The notes beneath the pieces are model-generated. The model was not told the origin of the DNA, made no database searches, and saw only the letters and a program-made list of their open reading frames with translations. Positions 1-7,264 of a stretch of DNA of 46,914 nt are shown one piece after another. Made by a program: the position numbers and the translations under genes. How positions within the stretch are numbered: the stretch's first letter is position 1; every line of letters begins with the position of its first letter. Origin of the DNA: Kiritimatiellia bacterium (lineage in GTDB: Bacteria > Verrucomicrobiota > Kiritimatiellia > RFP12 > UBA1067); contig JAFRSR010000414.1 of the NCBI GenBank assembly GCA_017427485.1, positions 1 to 46,914 on the forward strand. The letters are read 5' to 3'.

Positions 1-114
1 TCCGTCGTCGCGGCACGCTGCAAGCTCGCGGGCATGCACTGGCGCCTGGCCACGGTCGACGCAATCACGATCCTAAGGGCGACATTGCGCTCTCGGCTCC
101 CGATTGCGGCATGA
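1..114 (+). mobile_element. C-terminal end of a probable transposase (partial)
   Basis: The window opens in an open plus-strand frame of 37 codons ending in TGA at 112-114. The peptide contains RCKLAGMHW followed by an Ala and a Leu-Arg pair about 10 residues later. This resembles the conserved GMRW...A..LR ending of ISKra4-like transposases. Only the tail is visible, so the family assignment is tentative. It overlaps the 3' end of the convergent kinase gene by 50 bp. The alternative is a chance open frame. Confidence 0.4.
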
Positions 115-1168
115 TCACGGGGACAAAAATTTTTCGCACCCCAAGATTTAGTGCCACTTGCACTTGGTGCGCGAAGCCTTTTGCCGGAGTGATTTCTTTG
201 GATATCTTGGTCGCCTCGTCGCTCATTCTACCATTACTAACGACAAGGTATCCAATAAACGCGACAACGGTAATTGCCGCTGCAAAAACAATTACCCTGG
301 TCGCCCTCGAACCGAACTTCGACGCAATCTCTGTCTTAAGACGGAGCGTCTTGAGGTCCTTGATGAGCGCCTTGGCGGACTGGTAGCGGCGAGATGGCGT
401 GGGGTCAGTTGCCTTGTTGAGGATGCGCCACCATGTGGGAAAGCGAGCCGCGCCGGTGTCAGCCTCCATCGACGGGCCCTTATCAAGCTCCTCGACCTGC
501 CTGCCAAAACTCGCTGCCTTGAGCGTGAGACCAAGGCTGTAGATGTCGCTGGCGGCCTCGGTGAACCTCTCCGGCGGGACGTATCCGGGCGTGCCAACGA
601 GCGAAGCCGCATCCGATTCTTCCACTATCAACCCAGGATCGGAAAGGACGGGCTGTCCCTTGACGTAGAGCACATTTCCAGGCTTGATGTCGCGGTGCAA
701 GAGGTGATGGCGCTGAAGCACGTCGAGTCCCTTCGCGAGCGACAGGGCGAGGCTGACGCTCTCCTTGAGCGGCAATGCCTTCTCACCCTCGATGACGCGG
801 GCGAGCGTCTTCGGACGATATACGCCAGATGCGGCGGCGAAGGGGCTCGCCGCCCTACCGGAGGATGCCGCGCTATCGCTGGCAAACTCGTCGTCCATCA
901 CCGTGTAAAAGCCCCATTCCGTCTCCACGAGGTCCCTCATGCGGACAAGCCCCTCCTGCGGCGGAATCGCCCTGTAGAGTTTCGCGCCGCGTAGCTCGCG
1001 CTCGAAGCGCTCATCGCCAATATCATCGCGACGGCAGACCTTTACCGCCGCCCGTTCACCACCCGCCCCGGCGGCAAGATAAACCACGCCATACGCACCT
1101 CGCCCGATTTCCTGATCGAGACGCCAAGCGCCGCACATCATGCCACGATCTTTTTCCACGCATTTCAT
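65..1168 (-). CDS. Membrane-anchored Hanks-type Ser/Thr protein kinase
   Basis: This is a 367-residue eukaryotic-like Ser/Thr kinase, expected to phosphorylate proteins from the cytoplasmic face of the inner membrane. Visible motifs are the glycine loop GRGAYGVV (22-29), the ATP-binding Lys in AVKV (43), the catalytic loop HRDIKPGN (158-165) and GTPGYVPPE (192-200). The metal-binding DFG triad reads DPG (177-179), an unusual substitution that keeps the Asp. One transmembrane helix lies at about 292-311, leaving only ~56 residues outside. The last ~16 residues are encoded opposite the transposase tail, so the extracytoplasmic part may be truncated or replaced. Start: ATG 1168 lies 9 nt from a -10 box and would be leaderless; Met10 or Met11 (1141/1138) would also keep the whole kinase fold. 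It lies downstream of the ADP-ribosylglycohydrolase with its own promoter. Confidence 0.85.
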   Translation of the reverse strand: MKCVEKDRGMMCGAWRLDQEIGRGAYGVVYLAAGAGGERAAVKVCRRDDIGDERFERELRGAKLYRAIPPQEGLVRMRDLVETEWGFYTVMDDEFASDSAASSGRAASPFAAASGVYRPKTLARVIEGEKALPLKESVSLALSLAKGLDVLQRHHLLHRDIKPGNVLYVKGQPVLSDPGLIVEESDAASLVGTPGYVPPERFTEAASDIYSLGLTLKAASFGRQVEELDKGPSMEADTGAARFPTWWRILNKATDPTPSRRYQSAKALIKDLKTLRLKTEIASKFGSRATRVIVFAAAITVVAFIGYLVVSNGRMSDEATKISKEITPAKGFAHQVQVALNLGVRKIFVPVIMPQSGAESAMSPLGS

Positions 1169-1176
1169 TGGCGGAC

Positions 1177-1185
1177 ATTATACCA
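1177..1185 (-). promoter_or_regulatory. Extended -10 promoter for the Ser/Thr kinase
   Basis: The minus strand reads TGGTATAAT: a consensus TATAAT at 1177-1182 preceded by TG one base upstream. Transcription would start near 1170, almost on the ATG at 1168. The region upstream consists of the octad repeat, so no standard -35 is recognisable. Confidence 0.6.
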
Positions 1186-1226
1186 CAAAACCACCAAACC
1201 CTCAAACCACCAAACTATCAAACCAG
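1186..1226. repeat. Octad tandem repeat (CAAACYNY-type)
   Basis: The plus strand reads CAAAACCAC, CAAACCCT, CAAACCAC, CAAACTAT, CAAACCAG: one 9-mer and four 8-mers sharing CAAAC. The array separates the kinase promoter from the ADP-ribosylglycohydrolase. It also encodes that protein's last seven residues and its stop codon (1202-1204). Degenerate short-unit repeats of this kind are usually intergenic. Confidence 0.75.
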
Positions 1227-1747
1227 GTATCCAGAACCCCCGCGAACCTGTCGCACACCGCCCTCACCGTCGCCGAGGCATGCGTCACGTCGCTCACCTC
1301 GTGGATGATCTCCGGACGGCCGAGCGTGCGGGCGATGAGGTAGCTCGGCGCGAAACGCATGACCGAGCCGTTCCCCTGCGATTCCTCGTGTCCGTTCACG
1401 AGCGAGCCGGTGCGGGCGAACGCCATCACCGAGCTGTAGGTGGCGCCGCCCACGTCGAAGGAACGCCCTTCAATCGAGGAGAGATAGCCCTCCTTCAGCC
1501 ACTTCACGAACGTCCCGGCAATATCCTTCAAGTCATAGCCGCCCTTGCGGACATACGAATCCATGACGCACATCGCCATCGACCCGTCGTCCGTCCAGTA
1601 GCCGGGTGGCAGGCCGAACACGGGACACGCCACCATCTCCGTGATCCACGGATGGGAGTCCATGCCGCTGAACTGTATGGGGCTTCCGAAGGCGTCGCCC
1701 ACGACGAGTCCCCACAGCATTCCCTTTGCCTTGTTTCTGTCAATCAT
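1202..1747 (-). CDS. ADP-ribosylglycohydrolase family protein, C-terminally truncated
   Basis: The family (DraG/ARH type) removes ADP-ribose from proteins or small molecules using two metal ions. Seen here: GDAFG (17-21), the metal motif WTDDGSMA (51-58), GNGSVMR (125-131) and SDVTHA (152-157). These are the N-terminal two thirds of the fold. Family members are usually about 250-300 residues; this one has 181 and lacks the C-terminal Asp-rich metal motif (GDTD-type). The final residues WFDSLVV and the stop are written by an octad repeat, which suggests that repeat insertion or expansion removed the 3' end. It is therefore either inactive or a reduced binding protein. The start is supported by AAGGAAAG upstream of ATG 1747. 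It sits 36 bp downstream of the vWA/kinase fusion gene, probably in the same operon. Confidence 0.8.
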   Translation of the reverse strand: MIDRNKAKGMLWGLVVGDAFGSPIQFSGMDSHPWITEMVACPVFGLPPGYWTDDGSMAMCVMDSYVRKGGYDLKDIAGTFVKWLKEGYLSSIEGRSFDVGGATYSSVMAFARTGSLVNGHEESQGNGSVMRFAPSYLIARTLGRPEIIHEVSDVTHASATVRAVCDRFAGVLDTWFDSLVV

Positions 1748-1783
1748 TTTCTTTCCTTTCTTCAGACTTTGATGCCTTGTATA

Positions 1784-3220
1784 CTACCTGCTGCCATAGT
1801 CGCGGTCGACGTGCGTGCGCCAGCTCTCGCCCCGTTCGTCGAGATCCTCCACGTGGCGATGCCTGCGGATGTTGCTCACCGCCCTGTTGACGGCGTCGTA
1901 GGTCATGTCCAGCCCCTGCGAATCGCAGTGGTAGTTCACGGCGCGCTCGGCCCTGATTCCGATGTCGGCGGCGGCGGTTACCGCGTCGATGTTGGCGCCG
2001 AGGAAGAGGAATTCCCAGCCCCACTCCTCGGTCTGGTTCTTGACGAGCTCGCGCACCACTTCGGGCGGGAACGTGCGGCTCGCGTTTTCCAGGCCGTCCG
2101 TGATCACCGCGAACACCACCTTGTCGGCCTTGCGGTCCTCCGGCGCGCGTCTTTGGACGTCGATGTGGAACTTCACCGCGTTTCCGAGCGCGTCAAGGAG
2201 CGCGGTGGATCCGCGCACGTTGTATTCACGGTCGCTGATCGGCGCTACCTCACGGATGTCCGTCCGTCTGTGGAGCACCTCCATCCTGTCGTCGAAAAGC
2301 ACCGTGGAGACCCTGCATTCGCCGGCCTCCTTCTTCTGCTTTTCGAGCAGGCTGTTGAAGCCGCCGATCACGTCGCTTTCAAGGCCGCCCATCGAGCCGG
2401 AGCGGTCAAGCACGAAGACGAGCTCCGTGCGCGGCGGCGACGGATTGGCGGCGATTCTGGAGGCAAACGCGACGATGGCGTTGATGTAGCCGATCAGGTC
2501 CGCACGTGCGTAGTCGCGCGGCAAGGCTCCCACCATCCGCGCGAGGTCGGCGTCCGCGGCGGACTTCCAGAGCGCGACAACGTCAACGCCGCCGAGCAAC
2601 CTGCGCAGCATGCCCTGATGGCGGTTGCGGGCAAGCGAGATGTAGCCGCTGTGCGGGTCGTCGATGCGCGAGCGCTGCCAGAACCACCCCTTGCGCTTGC
2701 CGCACGCGCGGAAGTCGAAGCTCGAACCGTTGTCGACGAACCAGAGACGGCCTTCGGGATCGACACGCACGTTGTCATACGTGAACGTGTCGATGCCCGC
2801 GATGAGCGCCTGATAGGGATATGCCGCCAGCACCTGCTCGCGGATCCGGGCCTTTGCGGCTTCATCTGCCTTGCCCCACGCTTCTCCGAGCGGGATCGCG
2901 TCGGCCTTGAACTCGGCGAGGCGAACCACATGCACGCCGTCTGTGCCGAAGTCGACGCGGTACTCCCTGGATGCCGGGACGTTCAAGCCGGCCTCGCGCG
3001 GGAAGGCATCCGCCACGAGTTCGTTTAACACGTGCTCGTCGCTCGAATACGCGCTCCAGATGCCGCACTTGGCGATGTACCGCCGTCCGTCGATCTCGCC
3101 GACGCGCGGATGGGTGCAACCACGCTCGGTGGTGATGAAGCCGCGCAGCGTCTCCGCCGTCAGCGCCTGCGGGAATCCCGCCGTGTCATTTTCTTTTCTG
3201 TCCATTTCGCTCCCTTTCAT
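1784..3220 (-). CDS. HipA/PI3K-like kinase domain fused to a von Willebrand factor A domain
   Basis: This 478-residue protein has two parts. Residues ~40-240 look like a HipA/PI3-4-kinase-type fold: a Lys in RRYIAKCG (~51), an Asn-Glu helix (66-67), a hinge-like VVRLAEF, then TYDN (147-150) and FVDNGSSFDF (161-170) in the positions of the catalytic and metal loops. Residues ~265-460 form a vWA domain with an intact MIDAS: DRSGS (272-276), a Thr in GSTALLD and an Asp in ITDG. A kinase fused to a metal-dependent scaffold suggests assembly-controlled phosphorylation or a signalling hub. The kinase assignment rests on motif pattern only. Both ATG 3220 (AAGGA upstream) and ATG 3205 (GGGAG upstream) have ribosome binding sites; 3205 would remove five residues. 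It lies between the NrtR-like gene and the ADP-ribosylglycohydrolase gene. Confidence 0.75.
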   Translation of the reverse strand: MKGSEMDRKENDTAGFPQALTAETLRGFITTERGCTHPRVGEIDGRRYIAKCGIWSAYSSDEHVLNELVADAFPREAGLNVPASREYRVDFGTDGVHVVRLAEFKADAIPLGEAWGKADEAAKARIREQVLAAYPYQALIAGIDTFTYDNVRVDPEGRLWFVDNGSSFDFRACGKRKGWFWQRSRIDDPHSGYISLARNRHQGMLRRLLGGVDVVALWKSAADADLARMVGALPRDYARADLIGYINAIVAFASRIAANPSPPRTELVFVLDRSGSMGGLESDVIGGFNSLLEKQKKEAGECRVSTVLFDDRMEVLHRRTDIREVAPISDREYNVRGSTALLDALGNAVKFHIDVQRRAPEDRKADKVVFAVITDGLENASRTFPPEVVRELVKNQTEEWGWEFLFLGANIDAVTAAADIGIRAERAVNYHCDSQGLDMTYDAVNRAVSNIRRHRHVEDLDERGESWRTHVDRDYGSR

Positions 3221-3288
3221 TTGTTCCTTCTAGCAATATGAAATCCGTTTATGCCAAGCGCCGCCATTGGCCACTAGCTACTAGATCA

Positions 3289-4191
3289 CTAACAACTCCG
3301 TCTGCGGTAGAGCTTTGCAGGGGCGTGCGCGCGACCGCCGAGGTCTTCCCATTCGCCCTCGCACACTTCAAGAAGCGGGTCATTCGTATCCATCAGCTGA
3401 CGACGGAAACTTGGGATGTTTTGTTTCTTGATGGAGTTGCGCGTGAGGTACTGATAGATGTCAATGTAGTTGGAGAGCGTGAACTTTTCAGGTAGGAAGA
3501 AGAACACGAGCTTCTTCTTGTCGAAGGAGAGCATCCGCAGGAACGCCTGCGCGATGATCTCCGCATGGTCGAACGCGAGCGGATTGTCGTCAACCGAGGT
3601 GACCGTGCCGCCGTCGAGATCCCCTTCGCGGTACATGCCGGTCAGGCAGAACGCCAGCTTTCCGTCTTCGTAGAACGGGAGATTGAACTTTCCTTCTCTG
3701 ATTGAGGGCGAATCGAGCCGAAGCCATCTCGCCATGGCCGCATCGTCGCCGCCCCTCGCATGATCTCCCTCGCCGCGACGATAGACGCACACGAATGCAT
3801 TGGAGATGATCCACGTCCTCATGTCACGATCCGGTTTAGAGAACACGCCGATGGGGATCAGGTGGGCAGCCTCAAGGTGCGTCTCCTCCAGAAGTTCGCG
3901 AATGGCACAATCTCGGACGCTCTCCTTGCCTCTGACCACGCCATCCTTCTTCTCACCCCTCACGAATCCGCCCGGCAGCGCCCAGCATCCCTCAAACGGC
4001 CATTGACCGCGCTTGATGAACAGCACCTCAAGAGCGAACTTCGGGTTCTCGCGCCACTGACCTTCGTCAAGTTCGCTGTAGGCGGGACGCACGGCGATAA
4101 TGTCCGCCGTGACGCTCGGCTTGGGATACTGGTCAAGCGTCTTGTTGTACGCTTCGATCCTTTTTTTGTCTTCTGGCGTCTGCGCCTTCAT
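3289..4191 (-). CDS. NrtR-like Nudix hydrolase with C-terminal winged helix
   Basis: NrtR proteins are Nudix-derived transcription factors that sense ADP-ribose and related metabolites and often control NAD metabolism; relatives hydrolyse ADP-ribose. Here the Nudix region (~27-165) has PGGFV (73-77), E90 and RELLEET (98-104), so the catalytic glutamates are present. The loop between the Gly pair and the first Glu is longer than usual, with about eight extra residues. Residues ~226-300 match the NrtR winged-helix end: FTLSNYIDIYQYL, an FRRQL helix, and a closing PAKLYR segment. Intact Nudix residues mean both catalysis and regulation are possible. Start ATG 4191 has only a weak AAAGG-type site. 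It is the first gene of a minus-strand set, 68 bp before the HipA-like/vWA gene. Confidence 0.8.
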   Translation of the reverse strand: MKAQTPEDKKRIEAYNKTLDQYPKPSVTADIIAVRPAYSELDEGQWRENPKFALEVLFIKRGQWPFEGCWALPGGFVRGEKKDGVVRGKESVRDCAIRELLEETHLEAAHLIPIGVFSKPDRDMRTWIISNAFVCVYRRGEGDHARGGDDAAMARWLRLDSPSIREGKFNLPFYEDGKLAFCLTGMYREGDLDGGTVTSVDDNPLAFDHAEIIAQAFLRMLSFDKKKLVFFFLPEKFTLSNYIDIYQYLTRNSIKKQNIPSFRRQLMDTNDPLLEVCEGEWEDLGGRAHAPAKLYRRRSC

Positions 4192-4235
4192 CGATTTGCC
4201 TTTTGCGAATTGCCTTATTTGGGTTGACGGCGCAC

Positions 4236-4264
4236 ATTATATCATGTTGCTTATTTAGCTACAA
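4236..4264 (-). promoter_or_regulatory. Promoter of the NrtR-like gene and signalling cluster
   Basis: On the minus strand a TTGTAG -35 (4259-4264) is followed after 17 bp by TATAAT (4236-4241), with TG one base upstream of the -10 (TGATATAAT). The predicted transcript starts near 4229, giving a leader of about 38 nt. As the gene family is often self-regulated, an operator could overlap this region, but I see no clear palindrome. Confidence 0.65.
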
Positions 4265-4321
4265 GTAGTATTTTCATATTTTTCTTTGTGGAGAAATCGT
4301 GAGGCGAGAAACGTCGCGGTG

Positions 4322-7225
4322 CTATCGGCGGAAGACGTAGTTGAAGCGGCGCTCGGGGGCGTCGTCGCCCTGGACCGTCGGGAGACGCGTGAGGCTCTCG
4401 GGATTGTCCTTCCAGTGGAACTGAAAATGGAGCGGCGCGGTGCCGAAGCGCGCGCGCGGGAGCACGAGCTCGATCTCGCGCGCGCCGATGCGAACCGGCA
4501 CGCGCCCGACGCATTCCCAGTAGCCGCCGACCACCGGGCCGCGCCACACGTCGAGCGAGGCGGTCGTGCCGTCGGCGGAAATGTCGCGGTTCACGCGTAG
4601 GTCGTATCCGTACCATCCCGTCGTCTGCTTCGCGTCCACGTTCACGAAAAGGAGCATCCAGTTCGGGTCCGTGTGCGGCGAGAGGTTGTTCGCCGTCTGC
4701 GCGTAGAACGCCACGTTCCCCTGCGGCGTCTCGGCCACCTTGAGGTCCGCGATGTCGTTGCGCCCGCTCGCGTCCGCGTAGTGGATGTTCTCGCCGCAGC
4801 CCGCGTGGTCGCGGTGGACCGTATCGCCAATCGCGTCGCGGTACGTGGGCTGGACGTCCGCCCAGTCCGCGAATGCGCCGTCCACCTCCACCGCGTACGT
4901 GCGCGTGGCGGCGGGCGCGGGACGCGCGCCCTTGTAGCGGCGGATGTTGGCGACGAGCTGGTAGTAGTAGTTGTCGCCGTGGCCGCCCTTCATCGGCTCG
5001 CAGTCGCGGCTGTACTCCTGGTTGTATTCGTCCACGAAGAGTCCGCCGGGGAAGTAGCAGTCCGTCTCGCCGTTGTATCTGCTCCATTTCGTCATGCGGC
5101 CGGCGCGCCATTCGTTCCAGCCCGTCACGAACACGAAGAGCGGATCGTGCTTCAACGCCCAGTCCCACTGGTTCTGGAAGAAGATGCCGCGGTTGACGGC
5201 CGCCGGATCCGGGTCGATCTTGCCGTCGTGCCAGCTACGTCCCATCGCGCCGTCCTTGTGGGACATCGGCGCAGGGCCGGGCACGCCGGGCAGGGCGTTC
5301 ACGGCCACGCCCACGGACATCTGCTCGGCCTCCCCGAGGCTGTTCGTGAACACGTGCTGCGGCGAGATCTCGAGCCAGCTCCACTGGTTGGGCGCCGTCG
5401 GCCCGATCCGGTAGTCGGCCTCGGGATAGCGGAACGTGAAGAACTCCTTCATGCCGGGCAGCTTGGCCGAACGCGGATCGGCCAGAATGAGCGGCTTCCC
5501 CTTCCAACGATACCAAAGATCCTTCCACTTGCCGGGCTTGTAGAGGTCGTACCACAGCTGGTCCACCGTGATCTCCGCGCGATCGGGACGTCCACCGAAC
5601 GTGAACGGACAAATGAACGCGATCTGCGGCGTGGGCGTGCCCTGTTCGCGCAGACGCGTCCAGGCGCGGCAGAGCGCCTCGTACTGCTCCTTGAACGTCC
5701 ACGGCGGGTTCGTGGTGTCGAAGAGCACCGCGTCCACGCCCGCCGCCGCGAGCAGGATCGCGTGGTGCGTGAGCACGTACTCGTCGTCCGCCCGGTAGTA
5801 GCCGTACTCGCTCTCGCCCCACCAGTGCGACGCGCACGGGGGCCAGCTTACGATGCCGTCGCGCGCGCCGGCGGTGAGCTTCATGTTGTCGTAGGGACCG
5901 CGCGCGTCGCGGTGCCACGTCCAGTAGAAGATGCCCACGCTGCGATTCGCGCGCGGCGCGCCGACCGCGGCGGCGTCCGGCAGCGTGCGGTTGAGGCCGT
6001 CCACGGCCGCCCACGTATCGCTCATGAGGTCGCGGAGGGGCGGCGGTCGCGGGACGACCGCCCCATCGGATGTTGCCACGCACGGTAGGGCGCGGCCTCC
6101 GGACGCGCCGCGCGGCTCGTCGCACACCTCGATGCTGAGCCCGTACAGGTGAAATCCCATGGCGGGATCGAGGTTGCGGATGCGCAGCGTGAGCGAATCC
6201 TCCTCGACCGCGTAGAAATCGTACTCGATGCGCGAGACGGGATGGAGGTTCTGCCACACGGTGATCGACGCGGGCGGCAGGGGGCCGTCGCCGTCCATGT
6301 CAAACGAGAGCACCGCGCCGCGCCGGCGGTTGCCGGGTTGCTCGAAGGCGCGCTGGTAGATCGTGATGCGGTGCCAATGACCTTTCTTGAGACGCTTGAA
6401 CCTCAGCGGCTTGTCGGGTTCGAATCCCACGGCGAAGTCGCTGAAGAGATGGTAGAGACCATGGTGGCGCGGCACGCCGATGTTCTCCATCCGCATGAGG
6501 TTCCCGCTTCCGCACGGCACCTTGTCCATGCCGACCGTGATCACGCCGCCCGCTCGGTTGAACTTCACGAAGTTCGCCACGGCGTTCGTCGGGTTCGGGC
6601 CGAAGTCGTACAGGTGCGTGTACGTCTTGTTCGTGGAGAGCCCGCTGTCGAAATCGTTCTTGAAGGGAATCACCCGTGGTCTGGGGAGTTCGCCTTCCCA
6701 AATCCGCCCCGGCCCTGCAAGCTCCTTGAAGGCAAGATCTTTCATCAAGTTGAGGCAGCCCGCCTCCCCCACGTTCACCTTCGTCGCCACGCCGTCGTCG
6801 GCGATGCGCACGAAGCCCTCCTCGATGTCAAGCTCGTCGAAGCGCGCGTTCGCCGCGCACACGACCATGCCGCCGCCGCGCACCGTCGCGCGCGGCGCCG
6901 CGTCGACGAACGCCACCGTGTTGGAAGTCCCCCCGTCCGCGATGAGCACGGGAATCTCGGCCTCGCCCTCCAGGCACACGCCGCTCGCGCGGAACCGCAC
7001 GCTCGTCGCCTTCACGCCCTTCGCCGCGCGCACGCGGCACCCCGAACCCGCGAACACGGCCTCCGCGCCGTCCCTCCAGGCGCAGACTTGCCCCTGCACG
7101 TCCATCCAGTTCTTCGCCGTATGGTCCCACGCGCCGCCCGTCGCGCCGTTCCACGTGAGGACCTCGCCGCCCGCGCCCGCCACGCACGCGCACAAGCTGA
7201 TCAAACCGATCGTTTTCAAGTTCAT
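4322..7225 (-). CDS. Secreted WbsX/GH99-like glycoside hydrolase with CBM9-like domain
   Basis: This is a 967-residue secreted protein with a signal peptide (about 1-21). The N-terminal ~170 residues resemble the beta-strand cap seen in autotransporter-repeat proteins of this lineage. A jelly-roll-like region follows, then a TIM-barrel of the GH71/GH99/WbsX type at ~425-770. It contains FYWTWHRD, YYRADDEYV, AGVDAVLFDTTN and a closing FVTGWNEW. The C-terminal ~170 residues (VDGAFADWADV onward, ending in FHWKDNP) look like a CBM9-type carbohydrate-binding domain. Expected role: hydrolysis of an external polysaccharide or glycoprotein glycan; the substrate is not readable from sequence. AAGGGAGCAAATG gives a good ribosome binding site. 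It lies 39 bp downstream of the DUF4143 ATPase gene, possibly co-transcribed. Confidence 0.75.
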   Translation of the reverse strand: MNLKTIGLISLCACVAGAGGEVLTWNGATGGAWDHTAKNWMDVQGQVCAWRDGAEAVFAGSGCRVRAAKGVKATSVRFRASGVCLEGEAEIPVLIADGGTSNTVAFVDAAPRATVRGGGMVVCAANARFDELDIEEGFVRIADDGVATKVNVGEAGCLNLMKDLAFKELAGPGRIWEGELPRPRVIPFKNDFDSGLSTNKTYTHLYDFGPNPTNAVANFVKFNRAGGVITVGMDKVPCGSGNLMRMENIGVPRHHGLYHLFSDFAVGFEPDKPLRFKRLKKGHWHRITIYQRAFEQPGNRRRGAVLSFDMDGDGPLPPASITVWQNLHPVSRIEYDFYAVEEDSLTLRIRNLDPAMGFHLYGLSIEVCDEPRGASGGRALPCVATSDGAVVPRPPPLRDLMSDTWAAVDGLNRTLPDAAAVGAPRANRSVGIFYWTWHRDARGPYDNMKLTAGARDGIVSWPPCASHWWGESEYGYYRADDEYVLTHHAILLAAAGVDAVLFDTTNPPWTFKEQYEALCRAWTRLREQGTPTPQIAFICPFTFGGRPDRAEITVDQLWYDLYKPGKWKDLWYRWKGKPLILADPRSAKLPGMKEFFTFRYPEADYRIGPTAPNQWSWLEISPQHVFTNSLGEAEQMSVGVAVNALPGVPGPAPMSHKDGAMGRSWHDGKIDPDPAAVNRGIFFQNQWDWALKHDPLFVFVTGWNEWRAGRMTKWSRYNGETDCYFPGGLFVDEYNQEYSRDCEPMKGGHGDNYYYQLVANIRRYKGARPAPAATRTYAVEVDGAFADWADVQPTYRDAIGDTVHRDHAGCGENIHYADASGRNDIADLKVAETPQGNVAFYAQTANNLSPHTDPNWMLLFVNVDAKQTTGWYGYDLRVNRDISADGTTASLDVWRGPVVGGYWECVGRVPVRIGAREIELVLPRARFGTAPLHFQFHWKDNPESLTRLPTVQGDDAPERRFNYVFRR

Positions 7226-7264
7226 TTGCTCCCTTCTTTCTCCACACGAGTTCAGCGCATACCC

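Noticed and set aside
1280..3028. Long plus-strand open frame opposite the vWA/kinase fusion gene
   Set aside because: Its translation is Arg, His and Val rich without motifs; it is a high-GC antisense shadow of a real gene. The same applies to other long antisense frames, for example 4673-6088, 20808-22697, 23100-24836, 24846-28127, 31380-33389 and 35789-37771.
4250..4276. Minus-strand mini-ORF encoding MKILLVAK before the NrtR-like gene
   Set aside because: Eight codons, overlapping the predicted -35 of the NrtR promoter, with no ribosome binding site; it would not be on the main transcript.
6405..6435. tRNA-like T-arm sequence GGGTTCGAATCCCACGG
   Set aside because: It lies inside the WbsX/GH99-like coding region and no acceptor, D or anticodon arm can be built around it.
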